A stretch of DNA of 64,000 nt from Lactobacillus sp. (GTDB lineage Bacteria > Bacillota > Bacilli > Lactobacillales > Lactobacillaceae). Each line of letters opens with the position of its first letter. Position 1 is the stretch's first letter. A program made the position numbers and the translations under genes. Location of the stretch: positions 1 through 64,000 of the forward strand of contig NZ_JAAVAU010000023.1 in NCBI RefSeq assembly GCF_014803895.1. The letters are read 5' to 3'. This document shows, one piece after another, positions 1 to 8,247 of this stretch. The notes under the pieces were generated by a model. It was not told the DNA's origin, searched no databases, and saw nothing but the letters and a program-made list of their open reading frames with translations.

Positions 1-299
1 TGGGGTCTACCACCTTTATGTTGAAAGAATTTCTTCCAAGAATTATTCAAAGTCTCATTTATAACTTGCAAACTTGAGGAATCACTATTCTTCAAAAATG
101 GAAATTCTAATTTCATCGATGGCAAAAGATAGTTTAACTTATACTTTCCTAGAAATGGCAAGTGATGATTATTTTTATACCTTTCATTCATCATCGCTAA
201 CATTTGGTTCCAAACGAATCTATCATTACCAAACATTTGGGCTAATTTATCTTTTTGAATTTGATTGGGATAGAGTCTTAATTTAATTCCAGCTAACAT
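1..299 (-). CDS. tnpB: IS200/IS605-family TnpB (OrfB), N-terminal part, cut by window edge
   Basis: Reading the minus strand from the ATG at 297-299 gives 99 codons that stay open to base 1. The protein begins MLAGIKLRLYPNQIQ and continues through RFVWNQML, LPSMKLEFPFLKN and a final QHKGGRP. This is the usual N-terminus of TnpB proteins: a wedge-like first strand, the conserved W-N, then the K-GGRP-F-K segment. TnpB is an RNA-guided DNA endonuclease carried by IS200/IS605 elements and is related to Cas12. A strong ribosome site (GGAGGTG, about 306-312) fixes the start. No tnpA lies upstream, so this is either a tnpB-only element or one with its other parts outside the window. The RuvC-like catalytic domain and any guide RNA at the 3' end are beyond base 1, so activity cannot be judged. 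Confidence 0.85.
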   Translation of the reverse strand, partial: MLAGIKLRLYPNQIQKDKLAQMFGNDRFVWNQMLAMMNERYKNNHHLPFLGKYKLNYLLPSMKLEFPFLKNSDSSSLQVINETLNNSWKKFFQHKGGRP

Positions 300-368
300 T
301 TTTTCACCTCCTCGTAGCAAAAATTATAGCAAATTCAAAAATATACTAAATAAAATAGAAAATCACCG

Positions 369-430
369 AAAAAGCTGGTTTCATCTCGGCAATGAATTAC
401 CGAGTTTTCACCAGCTCGTAATATTATAAA
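369..430 (-). repeat. Dispersed hairpin repeat, copy A
   Basis: On the minus strand this 62-nt unit starts TTTATAATATTAC and contains a two-part stem: outer arms AGCTGGT/ACCAGCT and inner arms CTCGG/CCGAG, followed by a T-run. Copy B at 37198-37259 matches it at 53 of 62 positions, and the left half of copy C lies at 42170-42209. It sits between the terminator of the uracil permease gene and tnpB, about 70 nt before the tnpB start. It can act as a terminator, or it may be the left-end hairpin of the insertion sequence, because TTAC precedes the hairpin as in the targets of some IS200/IS605 elements. The first role is plausible from the sequence; the second is inference. Confidence 0.75.
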
Positions 431-440
431 ATTTTGAAAT

Positions 441-471
441 AAAAAAGCATCCTGTCAGGGATGCTTTTTTT
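441..471. terminator. Rho-independent terminator behind the uracil permease gene
   Basis: The stem is GCATCC/GGATGC with a six-base loop, flanked by A-runs and T-runs on both sides, so it can work in both directions. It lies 10 bp beyond the stop codon of the uracil permease gene. Confidence 0.85.
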
Positions 472-480
472 AGTAAAAAT

Positions 481-1797
481 TTATTTTTTCTTATTTTGCT
501 CTAGTTCTTTTTGATGACTTACTTCGCTAGCTGCATGTTGGGGTAAAATCCAGTTTAAAAGCATTCCCATGATAGTACAAAGGGCAACAGAAGTTAACTG
601 AAAGTTACCAAGTTGAAGATATGCCCCACCAATTCCGATAACTAAGATAACTGAAGCAATCAACATATTTCTTTTTTCATCAAAGTTTATTTTATTATCT
701 ACCAAAATTTTCAAGCCACTTGAAGCAATTGTACCAAAAAGAAGAAAAGAGATTCCTCCGATAACTGGCATTGGAATTGAATCGATAATAGCAGCAACTT
801 TCCCGATAAAGGAGAAAATAATTGCAAATACTGCTGCACCAGCTAAAACCCAAACGGAATGAACTTTAGTCATAGCTAAAACACCAATATTTTCACCGTA
901 GGAGGTAGTTGGAGGTCCACCGATAAATCCAGCGATAATTGTTGAAAGACCGTCACCCATTAGAGTTCTATGAAGACCAGGATTTTTAAAGTAATCACGT
1001 TTAGTCAGAGAGTTAAGTACCATGATGTGGCCCATATGTTCTGACATGGTCACAAAGGCAATTGGCGCCATTGTTAGAATTGCGGCAGGGTAGAATTTTA
1101 ATTTGTAAGAAATACCGGGCACATCAAGTGCTGGCCAAGAGAACCAAGCGGCTTTGGCAACTGATGAGAAATCAACAACTCCTAAGAAGCATGAAAGGAT
1201 GTAACCACATACAATTCCTAAAAGAATGGACACTAGGGATGTAAAGCCTTTGAAGAACATTTGGAAAAATAGGGTAATTGCTAGAGTAAAAATGGCAATT
1301 CCAAAAAATTTTAAATCGTATTTGGAATTATTCATCATGGCGTCATTTGCGGCAGTTGTTGCTAATGATAAACCAATAACGATGATCACAGGTCCAACAA
1401 CAATTGGTGGCAGAACTTTATCCACCCAGGCTGAGCCAATTTTAGCTACGACTAAAGCCACAATTACGTAAACAAGTCCAGCAGCAATCGCACCTTGACC
1501 AATTGCGGGATAGCCATCTTGCTTCATTAGGGCTTGCATAGTTGCAACGAATGCAAAACTTGATCCTAAATATGCCGGGATCTTAAATCGAGTCAATACC
1601 ATGTGCACTAATGTACCGATCCCCGAAGAAAGTAGAGCAATACTTGGACTAATACCAACTAAGATTGGTACTAAAACGGTTGAACCAAACATTGCAAACA
1701 AGTGCTGGAGTGCTAATAGAATTCCTTGGCTAGGACCCGGTTTTTCATAAACATCTAAAATAGCATCGGGATTGCGAAAATTATCCTGATTTTTCAT
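481..1797 (-). CDS. pyrP: Uracil permease (NCS2 nucleobase:cation symporter)
   Basis: A 438-residue polytopic membrane protein that imports uracil for pyrimidine salvage. The N-terminal segment QHLFAMFGSTVLVP is the hallmark of the nucleobase-ascorbate (NCS2) family. The centre has SEHMGH and the conserved GGPPTTSYGENIG substrate-site loop (about residues 293-305), and the length is typical. The NCS2 family also contains xanthine and uric acid permeases. The choice of uracil rests on the PyrR-binding attenuator directly upstream, which in Firmicutes controls pyr genes and uracil permease. Ribosome site AAAGGA precedes the ATG. The gene is monocistronic, with its own leader and terminator. Confidence 0.92.
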   Translation of the reverse strand: MKNQDNFRNPDAILDVYEKPGPSQGILLALQHLFAMFGSTVLVPILVGISPSIALLSSGIGTLVHMVLTRFKIPAYLGSSFAFVATMQALMKQDGYPAIGQGAIAAGLVYVIVALVVAKIGSAWVDKVLPPIVVGPVIIVIGLSLATTAANDAMMNNSKYDLKFFGIAIFTLAITLFFQMFFKGFTSLVSILLGIVCGYILSCFLGVVDFSSVAKAAWFSWPALDVPGISYKLKFYPAAILTMAPIAFVTMSEHMGHIMVLNSLTKRDYFKNPGLHRTLMGDGLSTIIAGFIGGPPTTSYGENIGVLAMTKVHSVWVLAGAAVFAIIFSFIGKVAAIIDSIPMPVIGGISFLLFGTIASSGLKILVDNKINFDEKRNMLIASVILVIGIGGAYLQLGNFQLTSVALCTIMGMLLNWILPQHAASEVSHQKELEQNKKK

Positions 1798-1821
1798 AAA
1801 AATTCCTTTCTATGGATGACC

Positions 1822-1997
1822 AAAAGAAAAAGACTATCTGACGATAGAGTCTAAGATAGTCTTCCTGTATTTAGGCTTGCACAAAAAAGAATTGTGTAGC
1901 TAACGCAGACTTCCTTCTTAGCCTCACGGGACTAACATTAAAGGTCATCACTTATTTACTTGTCTTATATTTAACAATTTTTTAAAAATGAAGTCAA
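1822..1997 (-). promoter_or_regulatory. Promoter and PyrR-dependent attenuator of pyrP
   Basis: Read on the minus strand. A promoter TTGACT-17-TTAAAT occupies 1997-1969. It is followed by a PyrR-binding hairpin (1944-1913) with the diagnostic loop AGTCCCGTGAGGCT closed by CCTT/AAGG, and then by a terminator hairpin (1862-1831) with arms AGACTATCT/AGATAGTCT and a T-rich tail. PyrR bound to UMP stabilises the first hairpin, which blocks the antiterminator and lets the terminator form. This predicts repression of uracil uptake when pyrimidines are plentiful. The motif is seen; the mechanism is established for this RNA element in Bacillus and lactic acid bacteria. Confidence 0.88.
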
Positions 1998-2033
1998 GTT
2001 AAAGCAAGAAATCATGAAAATTAGCAACTTTTG

Positions 2034-3242
2034 TTAGTTTAAGTTTTTTACAACATTAGCTCTAAATAAAATTAAGTTTATCACCACAATTATAGCAGTA
2101 ACAATAAAGACCATGCTATAACTAGAAAGTCCAGCAACGGTTGAACCTAAAAGCGGACCGACAATATTCCCAATATACATGGCACTTTGATTCCAAGAAA
2201 AGATACGTCCGGTTACTTGTGCTGGAGAATTTTTAGTAAGAAGAGTCTGAACTTGAGGAAAAAGACAGGCATCGGTAAAGCCAACAAGAAAACGTAAAAT
2301 TCCAAGTTGCCAAGTATTTTGAACAAATGCAGTTAAAAAGAAAAGAATAGTTGCTCCGATAAATCCACCAATAATAATTTTATGAGTTCCGATTTTATCG
2401 CCTAAAGCACCAAAACGGGAAGCAGCTAAGAAAGTAGCAATCCCTGGCATGGCTGCGATGACACCTGAGACAAAAACGACGTTACCTTGATTATGCATTA
2501 ATTGCTGCACGTATAAGGAAACGATAGGGTTGATAGAATTATTAGCTGCCTGAATAATAAGAGTAGTCAATAAAAGTCCAAAAATTAACATGGGTGAGCG
2601 TAGGGATGAAATAACTCCCTTAGTACTTTCAAGTTTCTTTTCAGTGATAGGTTTGAAATCATCTTCATGAACAAAAAATAATGATAAGAAGAAAGCAATC
2701 AATAATAATGCGCCGGTAATAAAGAAGGTGATTCTGTAACTAAATGCAGAAGCTAAAGCACCACCTACGAATGGTCCTAGTAAGTTACCTGCAGTAAATG
2801 CAGAAGCCATTGTTCCTAAAGCCTGACCGGATTTTTCTTTAGGCGTTTCTGTAGCAATTAAGGCATTAGAGTTGGAAACAAATCCAGCAAAAAATCCCTG
2901 AGTCATTCTTAGAAAAAACAATTGCCAAACATTTGTAACTAATCCCATAGCAGCTAATACAATTGACATTCCCAAGGATGCTCGTAAAATCATTAATTTA
3001 CGTCCTTTTTTATCAGCTAGTTTACCCCACCAAGGTGAGACAATTGCAGAAACAAAATAAATTCCTGAAAAAACAAATCCTGACCAAAAGTTTAGTTGTG
3101 CATGTGTAAATTTACCTAAAGTATCGATATAAAGTGATAAAAAAGGCATAACTTCTGAAAAGGCAATCCCTGCAATAAAAACTGCAACAGAGAGGACTCT
3201 TAAATTTCTTTTCCAAAGTTCAGGTTTTCCTTGTTCACTCAT
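2034..3242 (-). CDS. MFS multidrug efflux transporter, PmrA type
   Basis: A 402-residue protein with twelve predicted membrane segments, in the drug:H+ antiporter-1 group. MFS motif A, GKLADKKGRK, lies between segments 2 and 3 (residues 73-82). The motif C-like AGNLLGPFVGG (151-161) is typical of exporters, and TETPKEKSGQALGT (131-144) closely resembles the same loop in pneumococcal PmrA. It probably expels lipophilic cations or quinolone-like drugs by proton antiport; the substrate cannot be told from sequence. Ribosome site GAAGGGAAG precedes the ATG. It is a single gene, and an ACTAGT direct repeat lies about 100 bp upstream. Confidence 0.85.
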   Translation of the reverse strand: MSEQGKPELWKRNLRVLSVAVFIAGIAFSEVMPFLSLYIDTLGKFTHAQLNFWSGFVFSGIYFVSAIVSPWWGKLADKKGRKLMILRASLGMSIVLAAMGLVTNVWQLFFLRMTQGFFAGFVSNSNALIATETPKEKSGQALGTMASAFTAGNLLGPFVGGALASAFSYRITFFITGALLLIAFFLSLFFVHEDDFKPITEKKLESTKGVISSLRSPMLIFGLLLTTLIIQAANNSINPIVSLYVQQLMHNQGNVVFVSGVIAAMPGIATFLAASRFGALGDKIGTHKIIIGGFIGATILFFLTAFVQNTWQLGILRFLVGFTDACLFPQVQTLLTKNSPAQVTGRIFSWNQSAMYIGNIVGPLLGSTVAGLSSYSMVFIVTAIIVVINLILFRANVVKNLN

Positions 3243-3335
3243 CTTTTCTTCCCTTCGTTTATGACAATTATTTAATAGAATATTTTGTAGGAATATAATC
3301 TACATTTTCTATAACGACAGAGATTACTATAAGTC

Positions 3336-3365
3336 AAACTAGTTTTAAGCACAACTAGTTTTAGC
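3336..3365. repeat. Direct repeat with ACTAGT cores, possible operator
   Basis: Two copies of AACTAGTTTTA(A)GC at 3337-3350 and 3353-3365. Each is centred on the palindrome ACTAGT. They lie 94-124 bp upstream of the PmrA-type gene, where a regulator could bind. No matching regulator gene adjoins it. Confidence 0.4.
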
Positions 3366-3408
3366 AAAAATAAAAGCACATCTCTAGGTTGGGGAAGAGA
3401 GATGTGCT
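3366..3408 (-). terminator. Terminator of the AraJ-like efflux gene
   Basis: A perfect 11-bp stem (AGCACATCTCT/AGAGATGTGCT) with a 12-nt loop. On the minus strand it is followed by TTTTATTTTT. It lies about 145 bp after the stop of the minus-strand gene 3554-4741. Confidence 0.7.
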
Positions 3409-3553
3409 AATGTGTATTTTATTTATCAATGGGGGAAAGTAACAAATAAAGTAAGAGTTTGATTATCTTGCTCTTGACTATAAGAATACACTCGTTTTTT
3501 TAAATAACAGTAAGCAATTTTTATAAAAAATAATAAGAAATTATTTAGAAAGT

Positions 3554-4741
3554 CTAAAGTTTAATGTTTATGCGTCTATTCTCCATTTTTATTTCAAAGT
3601 AAATAAGTAAGATGGCTAGAGTTACTAATATCCCAGCAGCGATTGTAGTATGGGCCAGATCAATATTTGAAATAACTTTACCTCCTATAAATGAACCAAG
3701 AACTATTCCAAAACTAAAGGAAGAAATATTAAGTGATGATGCTATCTCAACAGCGTCAGGTTGATAACTTTTTGCTAAAGAAAGAACATAAGATTGTAAA
3801 ACAGGAACACTCATAAATGCAACTAATCCTAAAACTATAATATTGATAATTGCTAAAGTAGCATTAGTCTCAGTAAAAAAGAAGGTAAAGAGAGCAATAG
3901 CTTGAATAATAAATATGATAAGTAAAATTTTTATAGGGTTATTATTGCCAAGTTTTCCGCCCAGGCTGTTACCAACTGCAATTGCAATTCCATAAATAAC
4001 TAAAATAAAGCTAATATAGTTAACTTGAATATGAGTTATTTTTTCTAAAATTGGAGAAAGATAGGTAAATGCTGCAAAAGTTCCACCGTAGCCAAGGATT
4101 GTTATTAAAAGCGTAAGTATGATGTGGGGATGGATAACTAACTTTAATTGGGACAATAAGTTAATTTTTTTAAAAGAAGGTTGGGTGATTGGTAATATCA
4201 TCGTATTGAGAATAAAAGCAATAAATCCTAAAATTGCTATTATAAAGAAGGGAATCCTCCAGCCAAAGTAGACACTAACTGACGTACCAAGTGGAGCACC
4301 AATAGCAGTGGCAATTGTGAATCCCGAAAAGATAAAGGCAATTGCACTTGCTTGCTTAGATTCTCCAACTAATTCAGCAGCTATTGTTGAACTAAGCGCA
4401 AATAGTAGGCCATGTGCCGATCCAGCAATAAATCGGCCAATTAAGATTGTATTAAAATTAGGTGCAAATGTAATCAAGAGGTGTCCTATTACAAAAATTA
4501 TTAGGCCACCTGAAATTACTCTTTTTTTGACTAGGTTAACAGTCACTAATGTTAGAATAGGAGCACCTAAAGCAACTCCTAGCGCATAGATAGTAGTAAT
4601 TAAACCTGCTGTTGAAGTTGAAATATGGAACTCATGTGCTACTGAGGGAAGTACCCCCACACTAATAAACTCTGTCACCCCAACGGCAAAAAATGTAACA
4701 GACAGTGCAAATAAAGCAATTTTTATTTTTTTGTTAGACAT
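3554..4741 (-). CDS. MFS efflux transporter, DHA1 family (AraJ/PbuE-like)
   Basis: 395 residues, twelve predicted membrane segments, very hydrophobic. The opening FFAVGVTEFISVGVLP and the fifth-segment motif GFTIATAIGAPLG are characteristic of the AraJ/YdhP/PbuE branch (sugar, purine or chloramphenicol-like exporters). The start is placed at MSNKKIK because GGAGG lies six bases upstream; an in-frame ATG eight codons earlier lacks a ribosome site. It is transcribed away from an HxlR regulator across a 119-bp region that holds a tandem 19-bp operator. The arrangement suggests induction by a toxic compound sensed by HxlR, with the pump as the response. The substrate is unknown. Confidence 0.83.
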   Translation of the reverse strand: MSNKKIKIALFALSVTFFAVGVTEFISVGVLPSVAHEFHISTSTAGLITTIYALGVALGAPILTLVTVNLVKKRVISGGLIIFVIGHLLITFAPNFNTILIGRFIAGSAHGLLFALSSTIAAELVGESKQASAIAFIFSGFTIATAIGAPLGTSVSVYFGWRIPFFIIAILGFIAFILNTMILPITQPSFKKINLLSQLKLVIHPHIILTLLITILGYGGTFAAFTYLSPILEKITHIQVNYISFILVIYGIAIAVGNSLGGKLGNNNPIKILLIIFIIQAIALFTFFFTETNATLAIINIIVLGLVAFMSVPVLQSYVLSLAKSYQPDAVEIASSLNISSFSFGIVLGSFIGGKVISNIDLAHTTIAAGILVTLAILLIYFEIKMENRRINIKL

Positions 4742-4787
4742 AAAATACCTCCGTTTAATCAACAAAAATTATTTTATCTATCAAACT

Positions 4788-4838
4788 AACAAAAAGTAAG
4801 TAGGCACTTAAGAGTAATATAGGTACTTGAAAGTAATA
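4788..4838. promoter_or_regulatory. Tandem 19-bp operator between efflux gene and HxlR regulator
   Basis: TAGGCACTTAAGAGTAATA (4801-4819) is followed without a gap by TAGGTACTTGAAAGTAATA (4820-4838), with 16 of 19 positions identical. A partial third unit AAAAAGTAAG lies at 4791-4800. Each unit contains an inverted half-site pair, clearest in TACTT-GA-AAGTA. The position between the divergent start codons marks it as the likely binding site of the adjacent HxlR protein. Confidence 0.7.
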
Positions 4839-4860
4839 ATTTGAAAGGAACAAGGTTTTA

Positions 4861-5238
4861 ATGACTAAAAAAATTTATCATCTAGCAGTTGAAGCTACTC
4901 TTGATGTAATTGGAGGTAAATGGAAGCCTATTATTCTATGTCATTTAGGAGGTAGTAAGCTACGAAATGGAGAATTGAAGAAATTAATTCCTAATATTTC
5001 TCAAAAAGTTTTGACTCAACAATTAAGAGAACTGGAGCATGATGGAATTATAGAACGGAAAGTTTATAATCAAATTCCTCCTAAAGTTGAGTATTATCTA
5101 ACAAATGAAGGAAAAAGTTTAAGAGATATTTTATTGGCAATGTCTGAATGGGGAGAAAATCGAGTAATTAGAAAGCAACAAGCTGGACAGGATGTAAAAA
5201 TTTTGGACCATAATATGGATGGATTCAAAAAGATGTAA
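4861..5238 (+). CDS. HxlR-family winged-helix transcriptional regulator
   Basis: 125 residues, the usual HxlR length. It has the family signature [14 protein letters not shown] (about residues 16-29), the recognition-helix region [20 protein letters not shown] (45-64) and the wing sequence [14 protein letters not shown] (68-81). HxlR proteins are dimeric repressors or redox and electrophile sensors. This one has a single cysteine (C27), so disulfide sensing within one chain is impossible, but thiol modification is not excluded. It is divergent from the MFS pump at 3554-4741, and the tandem operator between them probably serves both genes. Ribosome site AAAGGAACAAGG precedes the ATG. Confidence 0.9.
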   Translation: MTKKIYHLAVEATLDVIGGKWKPIILCHLGGSKLRNGELKKLIPNISQKVLTQQLRELEHDGIIERKVYNQIPPKVEYYLTNEGKSLRDILLAMSEWGENRVIRKQQAGQDVKILDHNMDGFKKM

Positions 5239-5398
5239 AAGTTTTATTATTTCTAAGATTTAAGAGCAAGATATAACAAAAAATACTTGCTATTGAACGG
5301 ATGATAGTCCTCTTTTTTGTAAGCAAAAAAATTGAATATTGGTTAGTGTAAGACTATGGTTAACGTAATTAGAATACCTAGATTAGGGAGGCTTTTAG

Positions 5399-5815
5399 AT
5401 GAATGAAAGAAATCTTGATAAATTAACTCCTGAACAATATGAAGTAACTCAACATGGGGCGACTGAAATACCGTTTACTGGTAAGTATGATAATTTTTAT
5501 CAAAAGGGAATCTACATTGATGTAGTGTCAGGTGAACCACTGTTTTCTAGTGCAGATAAATATGATGCTGGGTGTGGTTGGCCTTCGTTTACCAAACCGA
5601 TTGAAAAGTTAAAATATCGCCGTGATACTAGTCACAATATGGAAAGAACAGAGGTTAGGAGTCCGCAGGCTAATTCCCATTTAGGACATGTGTTTACTGA
5701 TGGCCCCCAAGATAAGGGAGGATTAAGATATTGCATCAATTCAGCAGCTTTAGATTTTATTCCTTATGATGAATTAGATGAAAAAGGCTACGGTGAATAT
5801 AAAAAATTATTTTAG
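5399..5815 (+). CDS. msrB: Peptide-methionine (R)-S-oxide reductase MsrB
   Basis: 138 residues. It reduces methionine-R-sulfoxide in proteins and so repairs oxidative damage. It shows the domain landmarks GCGWPSF (58-64), the HLGHVF metal/active-site block (94-99) and the catalytic cysteine in RYCINS (C112). The two CxxC zinc motifs of many MsrB proteins are absent, as in other lactic acid bacteria. The recycling cysteine is probably C59. It starts at an ATG behind GGGAGG and is followed 15 bp later by msrA, so the two stereospecific repair enzymes form an operon ending at a strong terminator. Confidence 0.95.
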   Translation: MNERNLDKLTPEQYEVTQHGATEIPFTGKYDNFYQKGIYIDVVSGEPLFSSADKYDAGCGWPSFTKPIEKLKYRRDTSHNMERTEVRSPQANSHLGHVFTDGPQDKGGLRYCINSAALDFIPYDELDEKGYGEYKKLF

Positions 5816-5830
5816 GCAGAGGGTGCGATT

Positions 5831-6367
5831 ATGGTAAAAAGTAAAAAGAGATATGATACCGCAATTTTTGCTGGGGGATGCTTTTGGTGTATGGTGGAGC
5901 CTTTTGATACTTTGAAGGGTGTAGAAAAAGTAGTTAGTGGTTATACTGGTGGACATCTTGTTAATCCCACTTATCAAGATGTTTGTACAGGAACGACTGG
6001 GCACACTGAAGCGGTTGAAATTACTTATGATCCGGAACAAATGCCGTATAAAAAGTTATTACAATATTACTGGCAAGTAACTGATCCAACGGATGCAATG
6101 GGGCAATTTCAAGATCGAGGTGACCAATATCGTCCAATAATTTACTATAATTCTCCTGAACAAAAAATACTTGCTGAGAAATCTAAGCAAGAATTAGAAG
6201 CTAGTGGTAGGTTTGACAAACCAATTGTTACTAAAATCGAGCCGGCTCAACCATTTTATCCTGCTGAAGAGTATCATCAACATTTTTATAAAAAAGATCC
6301 GTTTCGGTATGCAATTGAAGAATCAGGTGGACGGGCTGAATTTATAAAAAAATATTGGAAAAATTAA
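5831..6367 (+). CDS. msrA: Peptide-methionine (S)-S-oxide reductase MsrA
   Basis: 178 residues. It reduces the S-epimer of methionine sulfoxide and so complements MsrB. The catalytic motif GCFWC (residues 16-20, with nucleophile C17), GYTGG (about 38-42), GHTEAV (57-62) and the C-terminal EEYHQHF are all intact. It lies second in the msrBA operon, 15 bp after msrB. The ribosome site is weak (GCAGAGGGTG), which fits translation partly coupled to msrB. Confidence 0.96.
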   Translation: MVKSKKRYDTAIFAGGCFWCMVEPFDTLKGVEKVVSGYTGGHLVNPTYQDVCTGTTGHTEAVEITYDPEQMPYKKLLQYYWQVTDPTDAMGQFQDRGDQYRPIIYYNSPEQKILAEKSKQELEASGRFDKPIVTKIEPAQPFYPAEEYHQHFYKKDPFRYAIEESGGRAEFIKKYWKN

Positions 6368-6371
6368 TTAT

Positions 6372-6413
6372 AAAAAACGTTAAGGAATTAAAATTATTCC
6401 TTAACGTTTTTTT
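6372..6413. terminator. Bidirectional terminator between msrA and the ABC exporter
   Basis: A long stem (AAAAACGTTAAGGAAT paired with its complement) with T-runs on both strands. It serves the converging msrBA and ABC exporter operons and touches the stop codon of the latter. Confidence 0.88.
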
Positions 6414-8169
6414 ACTCTTTAAATTGATTTTTTACATATTCGGCATAAAGAGGAGTTGACTTGATTAATTCTTGATGAGTACCAGAGCCTGAAACGGTTC
6501 CATGGTCAATAAAATAAATTTTATCTGCGTCAACTATAGTTGAAAGACGGTGAGCAATTACTAAAGTCATTCTATTTTTCATTAAATCAGTTAAAGCTTT
6601 TTGGACCATTGCTTCAGATTCGGAATCAAGACTAGCTGTTGCTTCATCAAGCATTAGTATTTTTGGATTACGTAAAAATGCTCGAGCAATAGCAATACGC
6701 TGTCTTTGACCACCAGAAAGTTTAATACCGCGTTCACCAATTTGAGTATCAAGTCCATCCTCCATTTCTTTAACAAATTTATCAGCATAAGCCATTTTAA
6801 GAACATGCCATAATTCATCATCAGTAAACTCTTTATCGAGACCATAGATTAAATTTTCACGTATACTTCCTGGCATTACAGCTGAATTTTGCCCAACAAG
6901 ACCGATTTGTTTACGCCAGTACGCTAAATCAATATTTTCAATGTTTTCATCACCAATTTTAATTTTACCGGAAGTAGGTTTGTAGAAACGTTCGATTAAC
7001 GAGAAGATAGTAGATTTGCCGCCGCCAGATGGACCAGCAAATGCAACAATGGTATTGGGCTTTGCTGTAACATTAACATTGTGTAAGATTTGCTTACCAT
7101 CTTCGTAAGAAAAGTTGATGTGATTTAAAGTCAATTCTTGACTAGAAAGATCATCAGTTTTGTTATCTTGAGAAAATTCCTCAGGCTCGTCAAGTATTTG
7201 CTTAATTCTTTGCGTAGAGCCGCTAGTTTTTGATAACTCGGTGAAGAACTGACTAATAATCAAAACAGGTGACATAATTTGGAAAAGATACATTAAAAAT
7301 GAAATTAGTGCCCCCATAGTTAAGCTGCCGTTCATAACTCTTATAGCACCGTAGCCTAAAATTCCTAAGAAAAGGATCATCATTAACATATTAGTTAATG
7401 GTTGAGTTAAAGAGTTGATTAAGGCTTCTTTTTTTCCAATGTTGAACAAGGAATTGATTCTATAGTATCCCGTATTTAATTCTTTGTTTTCAGCATTTGA
7501 AGATTTGACTAATCGAATTTCACTCAGTGTACTTGTTGAGTCACTGGAAAAATTAGCTAATTCATCTTGACGTTTTCTACCAATGCTTCGTGACTGACGC
7601 ATAATAGGGAGCATTGCCAGTAAGACTATCGGAACAGCAATAAACATAATTAAAGTCATTTGCCAATCCATTGTAAGCATAATGACGAGTGCCCCAAAGA
7701 ATTGAAGTAAACTGGTCATGGCGTTGGGTAAGGTATTGGCAAGTAAGTTTTTAACTTGTGAAGTATCGTTAACTAATCTAGAAGAAATTTCACCAGTCTT
7801 AGTATTATCAAAATAGGAGACAGGTAGATGAAGTAACTTTTGCCATAATTTTTTTCTTAAATTGGCAACAACATTTTCTCCAAAAATACCTAAAATTAAA
7901 CCTGATAAAGCGCTAATTAATAATCCACCAATAAAAACAATAATTGCAATAACTATTAAAGTAGAACTAATATTTTTGAAATTATTGATTAATTTTTGAG
8001 CTAGCTGGGGAACAAATAGGTTAGCGGCTGTAGCAATGAGTCCTAAAATTGTCCCTAAAATTAGTTGCCAATAGTGCGGATGAGTTTGACCAACTAAATT
8101 AAAAAAGCTAGAGAACTTAAATTTCTCTTTTGAATTTTCAACAGATGAAAATGATCTTGGTCTATCCAT
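6412..8169 (-). CDS. ABC multidrug exporter, full half-transporter (BmrA/LmrA-like)
   Basis: 585 residues: six membrane segments in the first 320 or so, then one ATPase domain. The ATPase is canonical, with Walker A GPSGGGKST, signature LSGGQRQR, Walker B ILMLDEATASLD and switch histidine in IAHRL. It can therefore work as a homodimer, unlike the split exporter at 11889-15384. The start at MDRPRS is chosen for the GGAGG seven bases upstream; the longer in-frame start has none. It is the second gene of an operon behind a MarR regulator, with operator palindromes in the 78-bp gap between them. The likely role is efflux of lipophilic toxins or drugs; the substrate is not known. Confidence 0.88.
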   Translation of the reverse strand: MDRPRSFSSVENSKEKFKFSSFFNLVGQTHPHYWQLILGTILGLIATAANLFVPQLAQKLINNFKNISSTLIVIAIIVFIGGLLISALSGLILGIFGENVVANLRKKLWQKLLHLPVSYFDNTKTGEISSRLVNDTSQVKNLLANTLPNAMTSLLQFFGALVIMLTMDWQMTLIMFIAVPIVLLAMLPIMRQSRSIGRKRQDELANFSSDSTSTLSEIRLVKSSNAENKELNTGYYRINSLFNIGKKEALINSLTQPLTNMLMMILFLGILGYGAIRVMNGSLTMGALISFLMYLFQIMSPVLIISQFFTELSKTSGSTQRIKQILDEPEEFSQDNKTDDLSSQELTLNHINFSYEDGKQILHNVNVTAKPNTIVAFAGPSGGGKSTIFSLIERFYKPTSGKIKIGDENIENIDLAYWRKQIGLVGQNSAVMPGSIRENLIYGLDKEFTDDELWHVLKMAYADKFVKEMEDGLDTQIGERGIKLSGGQRQRIAIARAFLRNPKILMLDEATASLDSESEAMVQKALTDLMKNRMTLVIAHRLSTIVDADKIYFIDHGTVSGSGTHQELIKSTPLYAEYVKNQFKE

Positions 8170-8190
8170 TTTGTAACCTCCAAATAACAA

Positions 8191-8202
8191 TTAGATATCT
8201 AA
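8191..8202. promoter_or_regulatory. MarR operator site 1 (TTAGATATCTAA)
   Basis: A perfect 12-bp palindrome 22 bp upstream of the ABC exporter start. The same motif recurs at 8233-8244 and 8710-8721 around the marR gene. Confidence 0.7.
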
Positions 8203-8232
8203 CTAATTAGTTGATGGATAACATTAAAACAG

Positions 8233-8244
8233 ATAGATATCTAA
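8233..8244. promoter_or_regulatory. MarR operator site 2 (ATAGATATCTAA)
   Basis: Matches 11 of 12 bases of the palindrome at 8191-8202 and lies three bases beyond the marR stop codon. This implies a second regulated promoter, or a roadblock, between marR and the exporter gene. Confidence 0.65.
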
Positions 8245-8247
8245 CTG

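Larger units (their letters stand above)
3243..3553. other. Intergenic region between two minus-strand efflux genes
   Basis: 311 bp without a convincing ORF. It contains a direct repeat (3336-3365) upstream of the PmrA-type gene and a terminator-like hairpin (3366-3408) belonging to the upstream efflux gene. I see nothing specific in 3410-3553 apart from high A+T content. Confidence 0.6.

Noticed and set aside
74..286. 70-residue plus-strand ORF
   Set aside because: It is antisense to the well supported tnpB reading frame and has no ribosome site.
1822..1997. Purine riboswitch for the NCS2 permease
   Set aside because: The leader has no purine aptamer; the PyrR-binding loop and terminator explain it fully.
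5807..6040. 77-residue minus-strand ORF within msrA
   Set aside because: A shadow of msrA, whose catalytic motifs are intact on the other strand.
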